A DNA stretch of 64,000 nucleotides, taken from assembly GCF_022605165.1 (NCBI RefSeq), contig NC_063080.1, positions 186,001-250,000 on the forward strand, given 5' to 3'. The translations under genes and the position numbers were made by a program. Positions 44,923 through 55,099 of the stretch are shown here, in pieces; position 1 is the first letter of the stretch; each line of letters starts with the position of its first letter. The DNA comes from Purpureocillium takamizusanense. Its lineage: Eukaryota > Ascomycota > Sordariomycetes > Hypocreales > Ophiocordycipitaceae. The notes under the pieces were generated by a model. It worked only from the letters and a program-made list of their open reading frames with translations. It had not been told where the DNA came from and did not search any database.

Positions 44923-46551
44923 ATGGCTCTCGCAACCAAGCTCACGGCGCCGAACGGGCGGTCGTTTACGCTGCCCACCGGTCTCTTCATCAACAATGAG
45001 TTTGTCAAGGCCGCGTCTGGCAAGCGGCTGTCCAGCGTGAACCCCGCGTAAGTCCAATGTCTACGCATCTTGCCCCTGTGCTCCCCCCAAGCCAATGCCA
45101 CTCAAAACATGCTCTGACGACAAGATCAACACGCCAGCAACGGCAAGGAAATCTGCACCGTCGAGGCGGCAGGCGCAGAGGACGTCGACCGGGCCGTCCG
45201 GGCGGCGCGGCAGGCGTTCCGGTCCCCCTCGTGGCGCGACATGACGGGGGCCTCGCGCGGCGCGCTCATGCACAGGCTGGCGGACCTGGTCGAGCAGCAC
45301 CAGGAGACGCTCGCGACCATCGAGACGTGGGACAACGGCAAGCCGTACGGGGTGGCGCTCCACGAGGACCTGCACGAGGTGGCGGCCTGCCTGCGCTACT
45401 ACGCGGGCTGGGCGGACAAGATCCACGGGCAGACGATCCCGACGACGTCGTCGAGGCGCAAGCTCGCGTACACGCTGCGGCAGCCCGTGGGCGTGTGCGC
45501 GCAAATCATCCCCTGGAACTACCCGCTCGCCATGGCCGCGTGGAAGCTCGGCCCCGCGCTCGCGACGGGCAACGTCGTCGTCCTCAAGCCCGCCGAGCAG
45601 ACGCCCCTGTCGATCCTGTACCTGGCCGACCTCGTCCGCCGGGCGGGCTTCCCCGCGGGCGTCCTCAACGTCGTCAACGGGCTGGGGCGCGACGCGGGCC
45701 ACGCGCTGGCGAGCCACCGCGGCGTCGACAAGATTGCTTTCACGGGCTCGACGCCCACGGGCCGCGAGATCATGAAGGCCGCGGCGACGAAGCTGAATAA
45801 CATCACGCTCGAGACGGGCGGCAAGTCGCCGCTGCTCGTCTTCGAGGACGCGGACCTCGAGCAGGCCGCCAGGTGGGCCTACGTCGGCATCATGAGCAAC
45901 CAGGGGCAGGTGTGCACGGCGACGTCGCGCCTCCTGGTGCAGGCGTCGGTGGCGGACGAGTTCACGCGCGCGCTGCTCGACGTGGTGCGCGCCGAGGCCA
46001 AGACGGGGGACCCGTTCGCCGAGGGGACGACACATGGGCCGCAGGTGTCGCGCGCGCAGTACGACAAGATCTTGGGGTTCATGGAGCGGGCGAGGGAGCA
46101 GGGCGCGCGTTGCGAGCTAGGCGGCGGGTCGGCGCAGGGCGAGGTCTCGACCGTGGCAGGCGGGAGCGCGAGCGGAGAGGGCGGCTTCTTCGTGCTGCCG
46201 ACCGTGTTCTCGGGCGTGACCCGGGACATGGAGGTGTTCCGCGAGGAGGTCTTCGGCCCGGTCGTCACGGTGACGCCCTTCAGGGACGAGGAGGAGGCGC
46301 TGGCGCTCGCCAACGACAGCATCTACGGGCTGGCGGCGGCCGTCTTCAGCCGGGACGCGGAGCGGTCGCACCGCGTGGCGGCGGCGCTCGAGGCCGGCAT
46401 GGTGTGGATCAACTCGAGCAACGACTCGGAGATCCAGGTGCCCTTTGGCGGCGTCAAGCAGAGCGGCGTGGGCCGCGAGCTGGGCGAGGCCGGGCTGGCC
46501 GCGTACACGGAGATTAAGGCGGTTCACGTGAACCTGGGGTCGAAGCTGTAG
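44923..46551 (+). CDS. aldehyde dehydrogenase with peroxisomal SKL tail
   Basis: NAD(P)-dependent oxidation of an aldehyde to the carboxylic acid. Exons are 44923-45047 and 45138-46551; the 90-nt intron has a GTAAGT donor and a GCCAG acceptor and splits an Ala codon (VNPANGK). The product is 512 residues. The cofactor and catalytic motifs are complete: IPWNYPLAMAAWKLGPAL, FTGSTPTGREI, general base Glu267 in LETGGKSP and nucleophile Cys301 in GQVCTATSR, the classical numbering of this family. The last three residues are SKL, the canonical PTS1 peroxisomal signal. It lies tail to tail with an amine/choline-type permease and within 6 kb of a copper amine oxidase, so an amine-derived aldehyde (betaine aldehyde, aminobutanal or a simple aldehyde) is a likely substrate. 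The family is secure; the substrate is inferred. Confidence 0.93.
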
Positions 46552-46943
46552 GTTTGATGTACTTGGTAGTTAATATGCAGATATTGCCATGAATGCCATG
46601 TAAGCCATGTCATGTTGTGAAGGGAAGGTGAGGAGGGAGCCCGTGAACGTGAAGAAACCGTTGATGTTGGAGATGTATCCGCTAGTACTGGCTACATACA
46701 TGTTCAGAACACCCCATGGGCAAAAGGGAGACGTCAAAACAGTGAAGACACAAGGCAATGAATGGGTGCTGGCTAGCAACACGAACCGCGTGAGAGCAGA
46801 CACTAGTGAATTCATGTTGTATGGACAAGGCTTGTGGCGGAACATGAAACGCCGCTCATTACATATGTTCAGTCTCTGCACTTCAACTCTTCCTCCCCCG
46901 CTCAACTGCCTGTGCCTGGAATCACGCCTTGACGCGCACTCAA
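46552..46943. other. short convergent intergenic region
   Basis: About 390 nt between the stop codons of the aldehyde dehydrogenase and the permease. It holds both 3' untranslated regions and no further gene. Confidence 0.5.
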
Positions 46944-48749
46944 CTAAGGGCCCGTCTTCTTAAAGTCCGCACCCTGCGCCACAACAATAGTCTCCGCCTC
47001 GGTCGACACCTCGCCCTCGGTAGCCGTCTGCGCGTACAAGATGTGCTCGGTCATCTCGCTAATCTCCATGAACGTCTTGCGGCCCTGGATGAACCAGAAG
47101 CCGACGGCGACGACCATCATGACGCCGAACACGGCAATGGCGTAGTTCATGTCGCTGGGGGCGGGGCTCGGGTTCGTGGGGAAGAAGAAGAAGACGGTGG
47201 TGACGACGCAGTAGACGATGGAGATCCAGTTGACGGTGGGGCCGAAGCCGCCCAGGGAGAACTCTCCGCGGGGCAGCTTGCCGCGGCCGACGAGGGCGAG
47301 GGTCAGGATGGGCATGGCGTAGGAGACGGTCAGGGCGATGGTGCTGACGCTGAGGATGGCCTGCAGGACGGTGTTGGCGAAGAGGTAGAGGACGCCGACG
47401 AGGGCGATGATGCCGGCCTGCAGCCAGAGGGCGCGGCCGGGGACCTTCCAGACGGGGTCGACGTGGGCAAAGTAGGCGCCAAAGGGGATGCCGCCGTCGC
47501 GGGCGAAGCTCCAGGTGAGGCGCGACGACGAGGTCAGGACGCTGATGCCCTGGCCGACGCCGTTGAAGACGAAGAGGCCGATGAGGACGCCGGCGCCCGT
47601 CGGGCCGACGGTGGACTGGGTGATTTCGATAAAGGGGATGCCCGTGGGCGAGTCCATGAGCCGGTCAATGTCCTGGATGCAAAAGAGGCAGACAATCATG
47701 AAGAGGAAGCCCGAGAGGGCGCCAAACAGCACGGCCAGGTACATGGTGCGCGGGGCGTTGCGGCGCGGCGCGGGGATCTCCTCGACCATGTGGATGACGG
47801 AGTCGAAGGCGGTGAGGCCGTAGGCGCCCTGGACGAGGCCGAGGAACCAGGTGACGCCGTCGGACCAGCCCGTCTGGTTGAGCCACTTGCCGAAGACAAA
47901 GCTGGCCCTCTGGAAGGACAGGTCGGGCTTGGTGGCGACGCTGATGGGCAGGGCGAGGCCAAAGGCGAAGAAGAGGGCGACGAACCAGACGCCGACAAAC
48001 TTGTTGAAGACGGGGAGGACGGCGTCCTTACGGCAGGCGAGGTGGTTGAAGAGGGTGAAGGCGGCCGTCATGGCGACGTAGACGAGGAACCGCAGCCAGC
48101 CCTTGGCGGCGCCGTCCCAGTCCTCGTCGAACATGACCTTCATGGCGAGGAGGAAGTCGGTCATGAAGGCGATCTGGCTGGCGGTGAGGGTCCACCAGCC
48201 GAAGGTGTTGATCCAGGCGCAGAGGTAGCTGGCGAAGCGACCGGCGGGCGTGTTCCAGAGCTGGGCGATCCAGTAGGCCTGGCCGAGGGCGGTGGGCATG
48301 CTGCTGCAGAGCTCGCCGAGGGAGACGGCGACGCACGTGTTGCAAAAGGTGACGAGGCAGAGGCCCCAGAGGATGGCGACGGGCCCGCCGTTGGTGAGGC
48401 CGTTGGTGAGGCCCTGCGCCATGGTGGACCAGGTGCCGAGGACGCAGAAGGCGAGGGCGAGCATGGACCAGATGGAGAACTTGCGCGAGAGCGACTGCGC
48501 GTGCCCGAGGGCGGCGAGGTCGTTGGCGTCGCGGACGGCCTGGTCGAGCGTGTCGAGCGTCTTGGAGGGGCCGAGGTCGCTCATGTTGGTGTTGCTGGTG
48601 GTGGGATGCATGGCGTGGACGGCATTGTTGTTGTTATCATCACCGCCGATGCCGCCGCTGTTCATGTTGTCGACATTATTGCCGCCGCCGCTGCTGCTCA
48701 TGGCGCCGGCGGAGGAGGGTCCGGCAAGCTGGATTTTGACTCGGTCCAT
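46944..48749 (-). CDS. amino acid/choline/GABA permease (APC superfamily, ACT family)
   Basis: Proton-coupled plasma-membrane transporter, 601 residues in one exon. I use ATG 48749; the frame extends upstream but without an ATG. The N-terminus is a polar, Asn/Gly/Ser-rich cytosolic tail of about 90 residues. About 12 membrane helices follow, starting at SIWSMLALAFCVLGTW, with the family signatures GGPVAILWG and SLGELCSSMPTALGQAYW in the first helices and EEIPAPRRNAPR in the loop after helix 6-7. These match yeast choline transporter Hnm1 and fungal GABA/choline permeases. The gene is convergent with the SKL-tailed aldehyde dehydrogenase and divergent from the copper amine oxidase, which points to uptake of a quaternary or primary amine. 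The exact substrate cannot be read from sequence. Confidence 0.9.
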   Translation of the reverse strand: MDRVKIQLAGPSSAGAMSSSGGGNNVDNMNSGGIGGDDNNNNAVHAMHPTTSNTNMSDLGPSKTLDTLDQAVRDANDLAALGHAQSLSRKFSIWSMLALAFCVLGTWSTMAQGLTNGLTNGGPVAILWGLCLVTFCNTCVAVSLGELCSSMPTALGQAYWIAQLWNTPAGRFASYLCAWINTFGWWTLTASQIAFMTDFLLAMKVMFDEDWDGAAKGWLRFLVYVAMTAAFTLFNHLACRKDAVLPVFNKFVGVWFVALFFAFGLALPISVATKPDLSFQRASFVFGKWLNQTGWSDGVTWFLGLVQGAYGLTAFDSVIHMVEEIPAPRRNAPRTMYLAVLFGALSGFLFMIVCLFCIQDIDRLMDSPTGIPFIEITQSTVGPTGAGVLIGLFVFNGVGQGISVLTSSSRLTWSFARDGGIPFGAYFAHVDPVWKVPGRALWLQAGIIALVGVLYLFANTVLQAILSVSTIALTVSYAMPILTLALVGRGKLPRGEFSLGGFGPTVNWISIVYCVVTTVFFFFPTNPSPAPSDMNYAIAVFGVMMVVAVGFWFIQGRKTFMEISEMTEHILYAQTATEGEVSTEAETIVVAQGADFKKTGP

Positions 48750-51700
48750 GTGATGGCTTTGTAGTAGAGAGTAGAGGCCGCTGTCATTCTCTGAGGGCGG
48801 GTGTCTGCTGATGAGACGGGGGATGATATCCAAGAGTTGATGGAAAGAGAGTTAACGGAGGCGAGGCAGCACAGAGCTCGACATCAAATTATATAAAAAA
48901 GCCCGTGAAAAGAAAAATGTGATGTGACAAAGTGTGATCAAGGTTTGAGGGGCAGCAAAGCTTGTGCCAATGGATAGGCGCGCAGAGACCAGAGAGCTTG
49001 TACGTGGTAGGTAATATATGCAGAGCGATTACTGAGGAGTGTTTATGTATGTGTGTGTGTGTGTGTGTGTGCGTATGTGAGTGATGAGGGAATAGTTTGC
49101 TGGCTGGGGTGAGACGTTTGGTCGATCCGGCGTGCGCGACTTGCTGCAGATAAGGGACACGTCTTTCCAGTGCAAGTCGTCGTTTGTTGTCTGGGTTGAC
49201 TGGTGGGAGGAGAGCTGGCACTTTGTACTACCCGGGGCAGCAGCAGCAGATTGATAGTACATGTACCAGGCCACACAGCTCGAGGAGACTGGAGGCAGCC
49301 ACCAGACCGTTGAGCTATCTGGCCTCGCTCCAGGTCCAGGTCCGGGGTCGGGCTGGCGGGCTGGCTGGCTGAATTGATTGATGGCTGCGTAGGTACGGAA
49401 TGGACCGCCACGTCCAGTCCTGATCGACGTCTGGGGTGGAAGAGGAGGAGGAGGAGCAGCTCAACTTCCAGCCAAGGCCCGGCGCAGTCGCAAGACGTAG
49501 TGCGTACGAGGTCAACGTACTACGTACTTTGGCACTACTGGCAGTTCGTCAACGCCCCCCTCTCCCCGGTTCAGAGATCAGAGACGCGGGGACAAGGCCG
49601 GGGGTGGGGGGAAAGCGGCAGAGACGGCAGATTGAATGACTGACCGACGGACCCCCCCAGGCCCTGCGACGCCACACGAGAAAGTCACGGGCGGGCGAGG
49701 TTCGACAAATGACGACGGACGCGGGGGATTGGAGGAGGCTGGGGTGTTCCCCTCATCTTGATGCCCGTTCTCGGGGGGGAGGGGGGATTGGAGGTTTGGT
49801 GGTGGTGGTGGTGGTGGTGGCGGTGGTGGCCTCGTTTACCCCAACGGCCGGGCCGCGGTAGGCTGTGGCTGGCAGGTTTTTGGTATCTGGTATCTGGTCG
49901 CGTGTGTGTTGTGTTGTGTGTGTGTGTGCGCGTGTGTGTGTCTCTGCGTCCAGGCGATATCAGGCTTAACCAGCAGTGGAGGCGCGGTTGGAAGAGATTG
50001 TCGGTCCCCAGACTGGATGGAGTTGATTGGGGTTCCCGCTTTGGGGAATAAATAAACCGGGGCTACTAGTCTACTCCGTACTTGTAGGTATTCGACATCA
50101 ATGACATGTATGGGGGCCTCCTTCCCTAACGTAGTTGGACTCTGTGCTATCTGTATCTACGCCGCCACCGCCACCGCCGCCGCCATTCATCGCCACCAGC
50201 GACCACCACCACCACCACCAGACAGGCAGGTAGGCAGGCAAAGGTAGGCAGCGATAACGGACACCTGAGCGACAGCTGAGCCCCTGGGCGAGCCGCGATC
50301 GCCGCATGCTGCGATTGCGGGTCGAAAAATAAACAATCTCTAAGCGACTACTACTTTGCGCGCGCGCGCACGTGCCGCCGTCAATATTTACATGCACACG
50401 ACGAAGACGACGGTTGAGATTGGAGTGAATTTAAACGCGGGCAGCAGGGTCGCAGCCCGCGCGGGCCTGCCCTGTGCTGAGAGAAACAGACAGCGTCGCA
50501 GAGCTAGCGGGAGGGGGAGAGGAGAAAGGAGAAGAACCTGAGAAGGCCGCTATAATTTTTGTGACGCTCAGGCACGGACGAGGGGCAGCAATGGGCGCGG
50601 ACGGGCTGGCCCGCCGTCGCAGCGCGCGTGTTGATCCAAAAGGTACAGAGTTAAGCGATGCGACGTTGATGGTTGTTAGTGCGCGACGACTCGACTCGAT
50701 TCCCAGTGTCCTTCCGTCCGTACTGCTGCTACGCCCTCGACCGTATCAGGACCTACTAAACTAACTAACTTACGTGCTAACGTTAGTTGACTACGAGATG
50801 TGCGGGTGGAGGGGGGGGATAAACCTTCTTTGGCGTTTCGAGCAGCAGAGTCACTCAACCGTTCGTCCCCGACTGCACCGAGTCTGGTGGTGTGGGATCC
50901 ATCATGGGATGCACGGACTGGACTGCGCGCCCTCTTCGCCCGGTTCACGTTTTCCCCAGATTATGCTTCCCCAGATTCGATCTGTCCGTCGGAAAAGGTT
51001 TGATCGCATTACGTACGACCAAATGAAACAACATCTTTTGGGGTAAAGAAGCCGATCTCCACGTTTTTGCCGCCAATCTCGGGGCGCTGTCGCCGCCGCC
51101 ATGATGGGGGAGAAGCCATGCGCCGGGACGCCGGGAACCCTTGCATAGATAGCATCGTGGAGGCCGCGGGCGCCCGAGGGAGGCCCGGGTCGGGGGGCTT
51201 CGGGCTCCGTGTGTGTGGTGGGTGACTGTGGGGTCGCGCCGGCGGCGCCGGCGGCGTCTGGTGCCTGCCGGCGAGGTGACGGCAATGCGCACGACGACAC
51301 CACACGTGTGTGTGTACAGCATACAGGGCTGTACTATGCGGCGCTGGGGATGTGGCTTGTCTAGTAGCGGCGGTCCGGCGTGCCACCATCGAGTCAACCG
51401 TCGTCACGGCGGAGACGGCCGCTCCCCTGAGTTGAGACTACGGCCCCTTTAGTTGAGACGAACGGGGCGGTCGAGGTCGAGACCAGGCGCGAATCTCGAA
51501 TCTCGTCGATGCCAGATGTGGAGATCTGGGGGAACGGTTCGCGTCGCCACGAGCCGGCACCGGCCTTGCTCAGGAGATGGTGATGCGTACGATGTGCTAC
51601 CGTGACACTGAGCTGATGGTGGAGTAGTTAGTCTGCGGAGAAAGGTCACACTTCCACGCAGCGGCTGATGTGATGCCGCCTGCCTGCCTTCCTGCACGCT

Positions 51701-51994
51701 CGCCACCACCGGCGCCGGCCCCCCGGGCATGGACCAACATAGTACCACCATGGATGGACTGGACTGGGCTGGGCTGAAGTGCACTCAGCTGCTGTGCGTG
51801 TGTCACGGTGGACACTCGGCCCCCGCGGCGACGGGCTCGGCGCCCGGCCGGAGAAGGTGCCGGCGAGCCCTTTTGGAAGCCCTGAGCTAGTATAAGTGCT
51901 GCCCTGCTGGATGGTGCTGTGCTTGTTGCGTACTCGGTCTGAATGAAGCCATCACCACAACACTTGACACGACACAGAGCCGACAGACATCATC
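48750..51994. promoter_or_regulatory. divergent promoter region of permease and amine oxidase, microsatellite-rich
   Basis: A 3.2-kb region between two divergent genes, with no coding region I can support. It carries a (GT)n run at 49051-49070, (GGT)n at 49798-49829, and mixed CCA/CCG repeats at 50160-50220. HGATAR-type sites occur (AGATAAG at 49148-49154, CGATAA at 50252-50257), which could bind a nitrogen-regulatory GATA factor, but such hexamers are frequent by chance. TATAAGT at 51891-51897 is about 100 nt before the amine oxidase ATG and is a plausible TATA element. Confidence 0.45.
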
Positions 51995-54247
51995 ATGGCG
52001 GCCCCTGCGATACAGCAACAACAGCAGCAGCAGCAGTTGCCGGACACGACGTCCATCCCCGGCTACATCATCCTGCCGGACCCGGACGAGAATGCGCCCC
52101 AGGCCGCTGCGCCGCCGCGGACGGCCGTCCACCCGCTCGGTGAGTTTAAGCACATACACTCATATACACACACAGACAGATACCTTTACCTTGAAAGACG
52201 GCTCTTGCTTACAACGCGTCTAGACCAGCTCTCGGCCGTGGAAATCACCACGACGGCCCGCCTCATCCGCGAGCATGCCAGCCCCCAGCAGGTCAAGTTC
52301 AACTGCATCACGCTGCGGGAGCCCAAGAAGAACGAGTACGCAGCGTTCCGGTCGCGCGTGGGCCCGCGTCCCGAGCGGCGGGCCTTTGCCATTGTGCTCG
52401 AGCAGGGAGCCACTTCTAGTAGTAGCGTCGCCGAGGTCATCGTCAACCTGACGCACGGCCGGGTCGAGGACTGGCGGGCGGTTCGCAACGTGGCGCCGAC
52501 GCTGACGCTCGAGGACCTCGACGTCATGGAGCGCATCGCGCGGACCGACGCCCGCGTGGTCGAGGCGTGCGCCGAGATCGGCATCACCGACATGAGCACC
52601 GTCTTCTTCGACGCGTGGGCCATCGGCGTGGACGCGCGCTGGGGCTTCGAGCGCCGCCTGCAGCAGGGGCTGCCGTACTGGCGGGCGTCGCCGAGCGACA
52701 ACCAGTACGCGCACCCGCTCGACTTTACCGTCGTGGCGGACACGGAGACGGAGGAGGTGCTTGCCGTGGACGTGAGGCGCGTACACGGAGAGCGCACGGC
52801 GGTGCCGCCGACGTCGCACAACTACCTCCCCGAGTTCATCGGCGAGGCCATGTACCAGCCGCGGCGGCTCAAGCCCATCGACATCACGCAGCCCGAGGGC
52901 GTGTCGTTTGAGATGAGGGGCAACGAGATCCACTGGGCGGGCTACAAGATGCACATTGGCTTCAACTACCGCGAGGGCATCGTGCTGTCCGACGTGCGCT
53001 TCGCCGACCCCTGGCAGGGGCACCGCGAGCGCACCCTCTTCAACCGCGTCAGCGTCGTCGAGATGGTGGTCCCCTACGGGCATCCCGCGCCGCCGCACCA
53101 CCGCAAGCACGCCTTCGACGTGGGCGAGTACGGCAGCGGCTTCATGACCAACTCGCTCAAGCTCGGGTGCGACTGCAAGGGCGCCATCCACTACCTCGAC
53201 GCCGTGCTGTCCACCAACAAGGGCCAGGCCGCCGTCATCAAGAACGCCGTCTGCATCCACGAGGAGGACAACGGCCTGCTCTACAAGCACACCGACTTCC
53301 GCGACGCGAGCGTCGTCTCCGCCCGCGACCGCAAGCTCGTCATCTCCCAGATCATCACCGCCGCCAACTACGAGTACGGCTTCTACCACACCTTTACCCT
53401 CGACGGCACCTACAAGCTCGAGATGAAGCTCACGGGCATGCTCAACACCTACTGCCTGCACCCGAGCGAGACGGCGGCCCCGTTCGGCACAGAGGTCGCC
53501 CCCGGCATCACCGCGCACAACCACCAGCACATCTTCTCGCTGCGCGTGGACCCCGAGGTCGACGGGCCCAACAACACCGTCGTCCAGAGCGACGCGGTGC
53601 CCTACGAGGCCGACGTGGGCTCCCCCGAGAACCCCTTCGGCAACGGCTTCTACTGCCGCAAGACGCCCCTGCGCACCGCCACCCAGGGCGCCGCCGACTA
53701 CTGCCACGAGACGAGCCGCGCCTGGGACATCGTCAACCCCTCGCGCCTCAACCCCTCGGCCAGGCGGCCCGTCGCCTACAAGATCCTCAACAACAACTGC
53801 CCCGCCGCCCTGGCCAAGCCCGGCAGCACCGTCTGGCGCCGCGCCGCCTTTGCCCGCAAGGCCCTCTGGGTCGTCCCCTACCGCGACTACGAGCTCTTCC
53901 CCGCGGGCGACTACGTCTGCCAGTCCACCGGCGACGAGGGCCACGAGGGCAACCTGACGGTCCTCGACTGGAGCAACCGCGACGAGAGCATCGAGGACAC
54001 CGACATTGTCTGCTACATCCAGTTTGGCCTCACCCACTTTCCCCGCACAGAGGACTTTCCCATCATGCCCGCCGAGCCCGTGAGCGTCACCCTGCGCGCG
54101 AGCAACTTTTTCGAGAAGAACCCCGCCCTGTGGGTGCCGCCCTCGCAGATTAAAGGTGACGATGGCTCCTCGCGCAATGCCTTTTCCGAGACGGGCGGGT
54201 CGTGCTGCGGCGGCGGTAGTGGCAAGAAGCTGCCGTCTCACCTGTAG
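51995..54247 (+). CDS. copper amine oxidase, peroxisomal
   Basis: Oxidises primary amines to aldehyde, ammonia and hydrogen peroxide, using copper and a topaquinone (TPQ) cofactor made from its own tyrosine. Exons are 51995-52139 and 52224-54247; the 84-nt intron has a GTGAGT donor and a GTCTAG acceptor and splits an Asp codon (LDQLSAVEI). The product is 722 residues, a normal length. All key residues are present: catalytic base Asp347 in AFDVGEYGSG, the TPQ tyrosine at 431 in NYEYG, and copper ligands His482 and His484 in NHQHIF and His653 in LTHFPRTEDFP. The protein ends in SHL, a recognised PTS1 variant, as in peroxisomal yeast amine oxidases. The hydrogen peroxide made would be handled in the same organelle. 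Poly-Gln near the N-terminus is unusual but outside the fold. Confidence 0.95.
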   Translation: MAAPAIQQQQQQQQLPDTTSIPGYIILPDPDENAPQAAAPPRTAVHPLGEFKHIHSYTHTDRYLYLERRLLLTTRLDQLSAVEITTTARLIREHASPQQVKFNCITLREPKKNEYAAFRSRVGPRPERRAFAIVLEQGATSSSSVAEVIVNLTHGRVEDWRAVRNVAPTLTLEDLDVMERIARTDARVVEACAEIGITDMSTVFFDAWAIGVDARWGFERRLQQGLPYWRASPSDNQYAHPLDFTVVADTETEEVLAVDVRRVHGERTAVPPTSHNYLPEFIGEAMYQPRRLKPIDITQPEGVSFEMRGNEIHWAGYKMHIGFNYREGIVLSDVRFADPWQGHRERTLFNRVSVVEMVVPYGHPAPPHHRKHAFDVGEYGSGFMTNSLKLGCDCKGAIHYLDAVLSTNKGQAAVIKNAVCIHEEDNGLLYKHTDFRDASVVSARDRKLVISQIITAANYEYGFYHTFTLDGTYKLEMKLTGMLNTYCLHPSETAAPFGTEVAPGITAHNHQHIFSLRVDPEVDGPNNTVVQSDAVPYEADVGSPENPFGNGFYCRKTPLRTATQGAADYCHETSRAWDIVNPSRLNPSARRPVAYKILNNNCPAALAKPGSTVWRRAAFARKALWVVPYRDYELFPAGDYVCQSTGDEGHEGNLTVLDWSNRDESIEDTDIVCYIQFGLTHFPRTEDFPIMPAEPVSVTLRASNFFEKNPALWVPPSQIKGDDGSSRNAFSETGGSCCGGGSGKKLPSHL

Positions 54248-54618
54248 GACGGGGGGATGGGCGAGTGCGTTGACTACGACGCCGGGCATGTGAGCGAGCG
54301 AGTGCTTTTGTGATTTTGGTCACTGTTGGGACATATTCATGGATGTACATACATATCGATGCATGCGTGGGCCCCCCCCGTGAATGTCCATCGCGACCAA
54401 GGGGATGAATAGCTAGAATGAATGACAATCACCCATATTATCACGCGTGCACTGCTCGACTCGGTGTTGATGCACCATGATGTCTAGGAGGGATGACGTC
54501 TTGCTGAGACGCCTTGGCAAGTGGGCTATAAAAACAAAAGCAGCACCGTACAGGAGCCATTAACACTAATAAAGTGGCTTTAACGGAGGTAGTCAATTTA
54601 AGCTATAGTCTTCATCCC
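54248..54618. other. intergenic between amine oxidase and hydrophobin genes
   Basis: About 370 nt between two convergent stop codons, becoming AT-richer from about 54530. No further feature seen. Confidence 0.4.
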
Positions 54619-54967
54619 TCAAATGGATTCACAGTTCGTCAAGGAAACGTTAATCAATCCACCCTATATTCAATTGTTAGAAGAGATCCCGTATAGTAAT
54701 AGAGATCCAAGTTAGTTAACTCACACCACCATTAGTGTCACAGCAGTATGTCTGGCCTATGACACAAGTACCCCCGAGGGTAAGAACATCGCAAAGCTGC
54801 TGGCCCTCGATAGGGAGTGGTGTAGTGCAGCAAGTAACCTTGCCATTATTATCGCCGTTGATAGAGCAGGCGCCGCCTACTGGAGGGGCGGGCGAGCGAA
54901 TACCATTCTCAGTGGGAACGGCAATGGCGATAGGAGCGAGGATGACTGCAGCATTGAAGAACTTCAT
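54619..54967 (-). CDS. class I-like hydrophobin
   Basis: Small secreted amphipathic surface protein that coats spores and hyphae. Exon 1 is 54967-54725, the intron 54724-54664 (61 nt, GTGAGT donor, TTCTAAC branch site, ATATAG acceptor) and exon 2 is 54663-54619, giving 95 residues. A signal peptide (MKFFNAAVILAPIAIAVP) is followed by eight cysteines in the hydrophobin order: C-x11-CC-x11-C-x8-C-x6-CC-x15-C. The end of exon 1 alone gives only seven; the eighth comes from exon 2, whose GGLINVSLTNC is typical of class I proteins (GLINV/GLVNI before the last cysteine). That completion is strong evidence for the splice. The spacing between cysteines 3 and 4 (11) is short for class I. It lies in locally AT-rich DNA. 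Class and exact role remain to be confirmed. Confidence 0.85.
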
Positions 54968-55082
54968 TTTAGAGATGAAGAGAAGGAGTTTGAGTTTAAA
55001 AGTGATTGAAACTTGATAAGAAGACTAAAGGAGCCTGATTTAAATGAGAACGACTACTTAAAATTCGAGTGAAAGTAGACAG

Positions 55083-55092
55083 CTTATATATA
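55083..55092 (-). promoter_or_regulatory. TATA box of the hydrophobin gene
   Basis: On the minus strand TATATATAAG lies about 115 nt upstream of the hydrophobin ATG, followed by a TTCTC/CTTCTC-rich leader. Strong TATA elements are usual for highly expressed hydrophobins; here the call rests on position and match. Confidence 0.5.
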
Positions 55093-55099
55093 TAATTTT

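Noticed and set aside
46929..48764. 611-codon plus-strand frame rich in Asp, Glu, Gly and Val
   Set aside because: Exact antisense of the permease; the acidic low-complexity composition is what the complement of hydrophobic GC-rich codons gives.
52220..54289. 689-codon minus-strand frame
   Set aside because: Antisense of the copper amine oxidase, which has all catalytic residues; the shadow is Val/Gly/Ala/Asp-rich and matches nothing.
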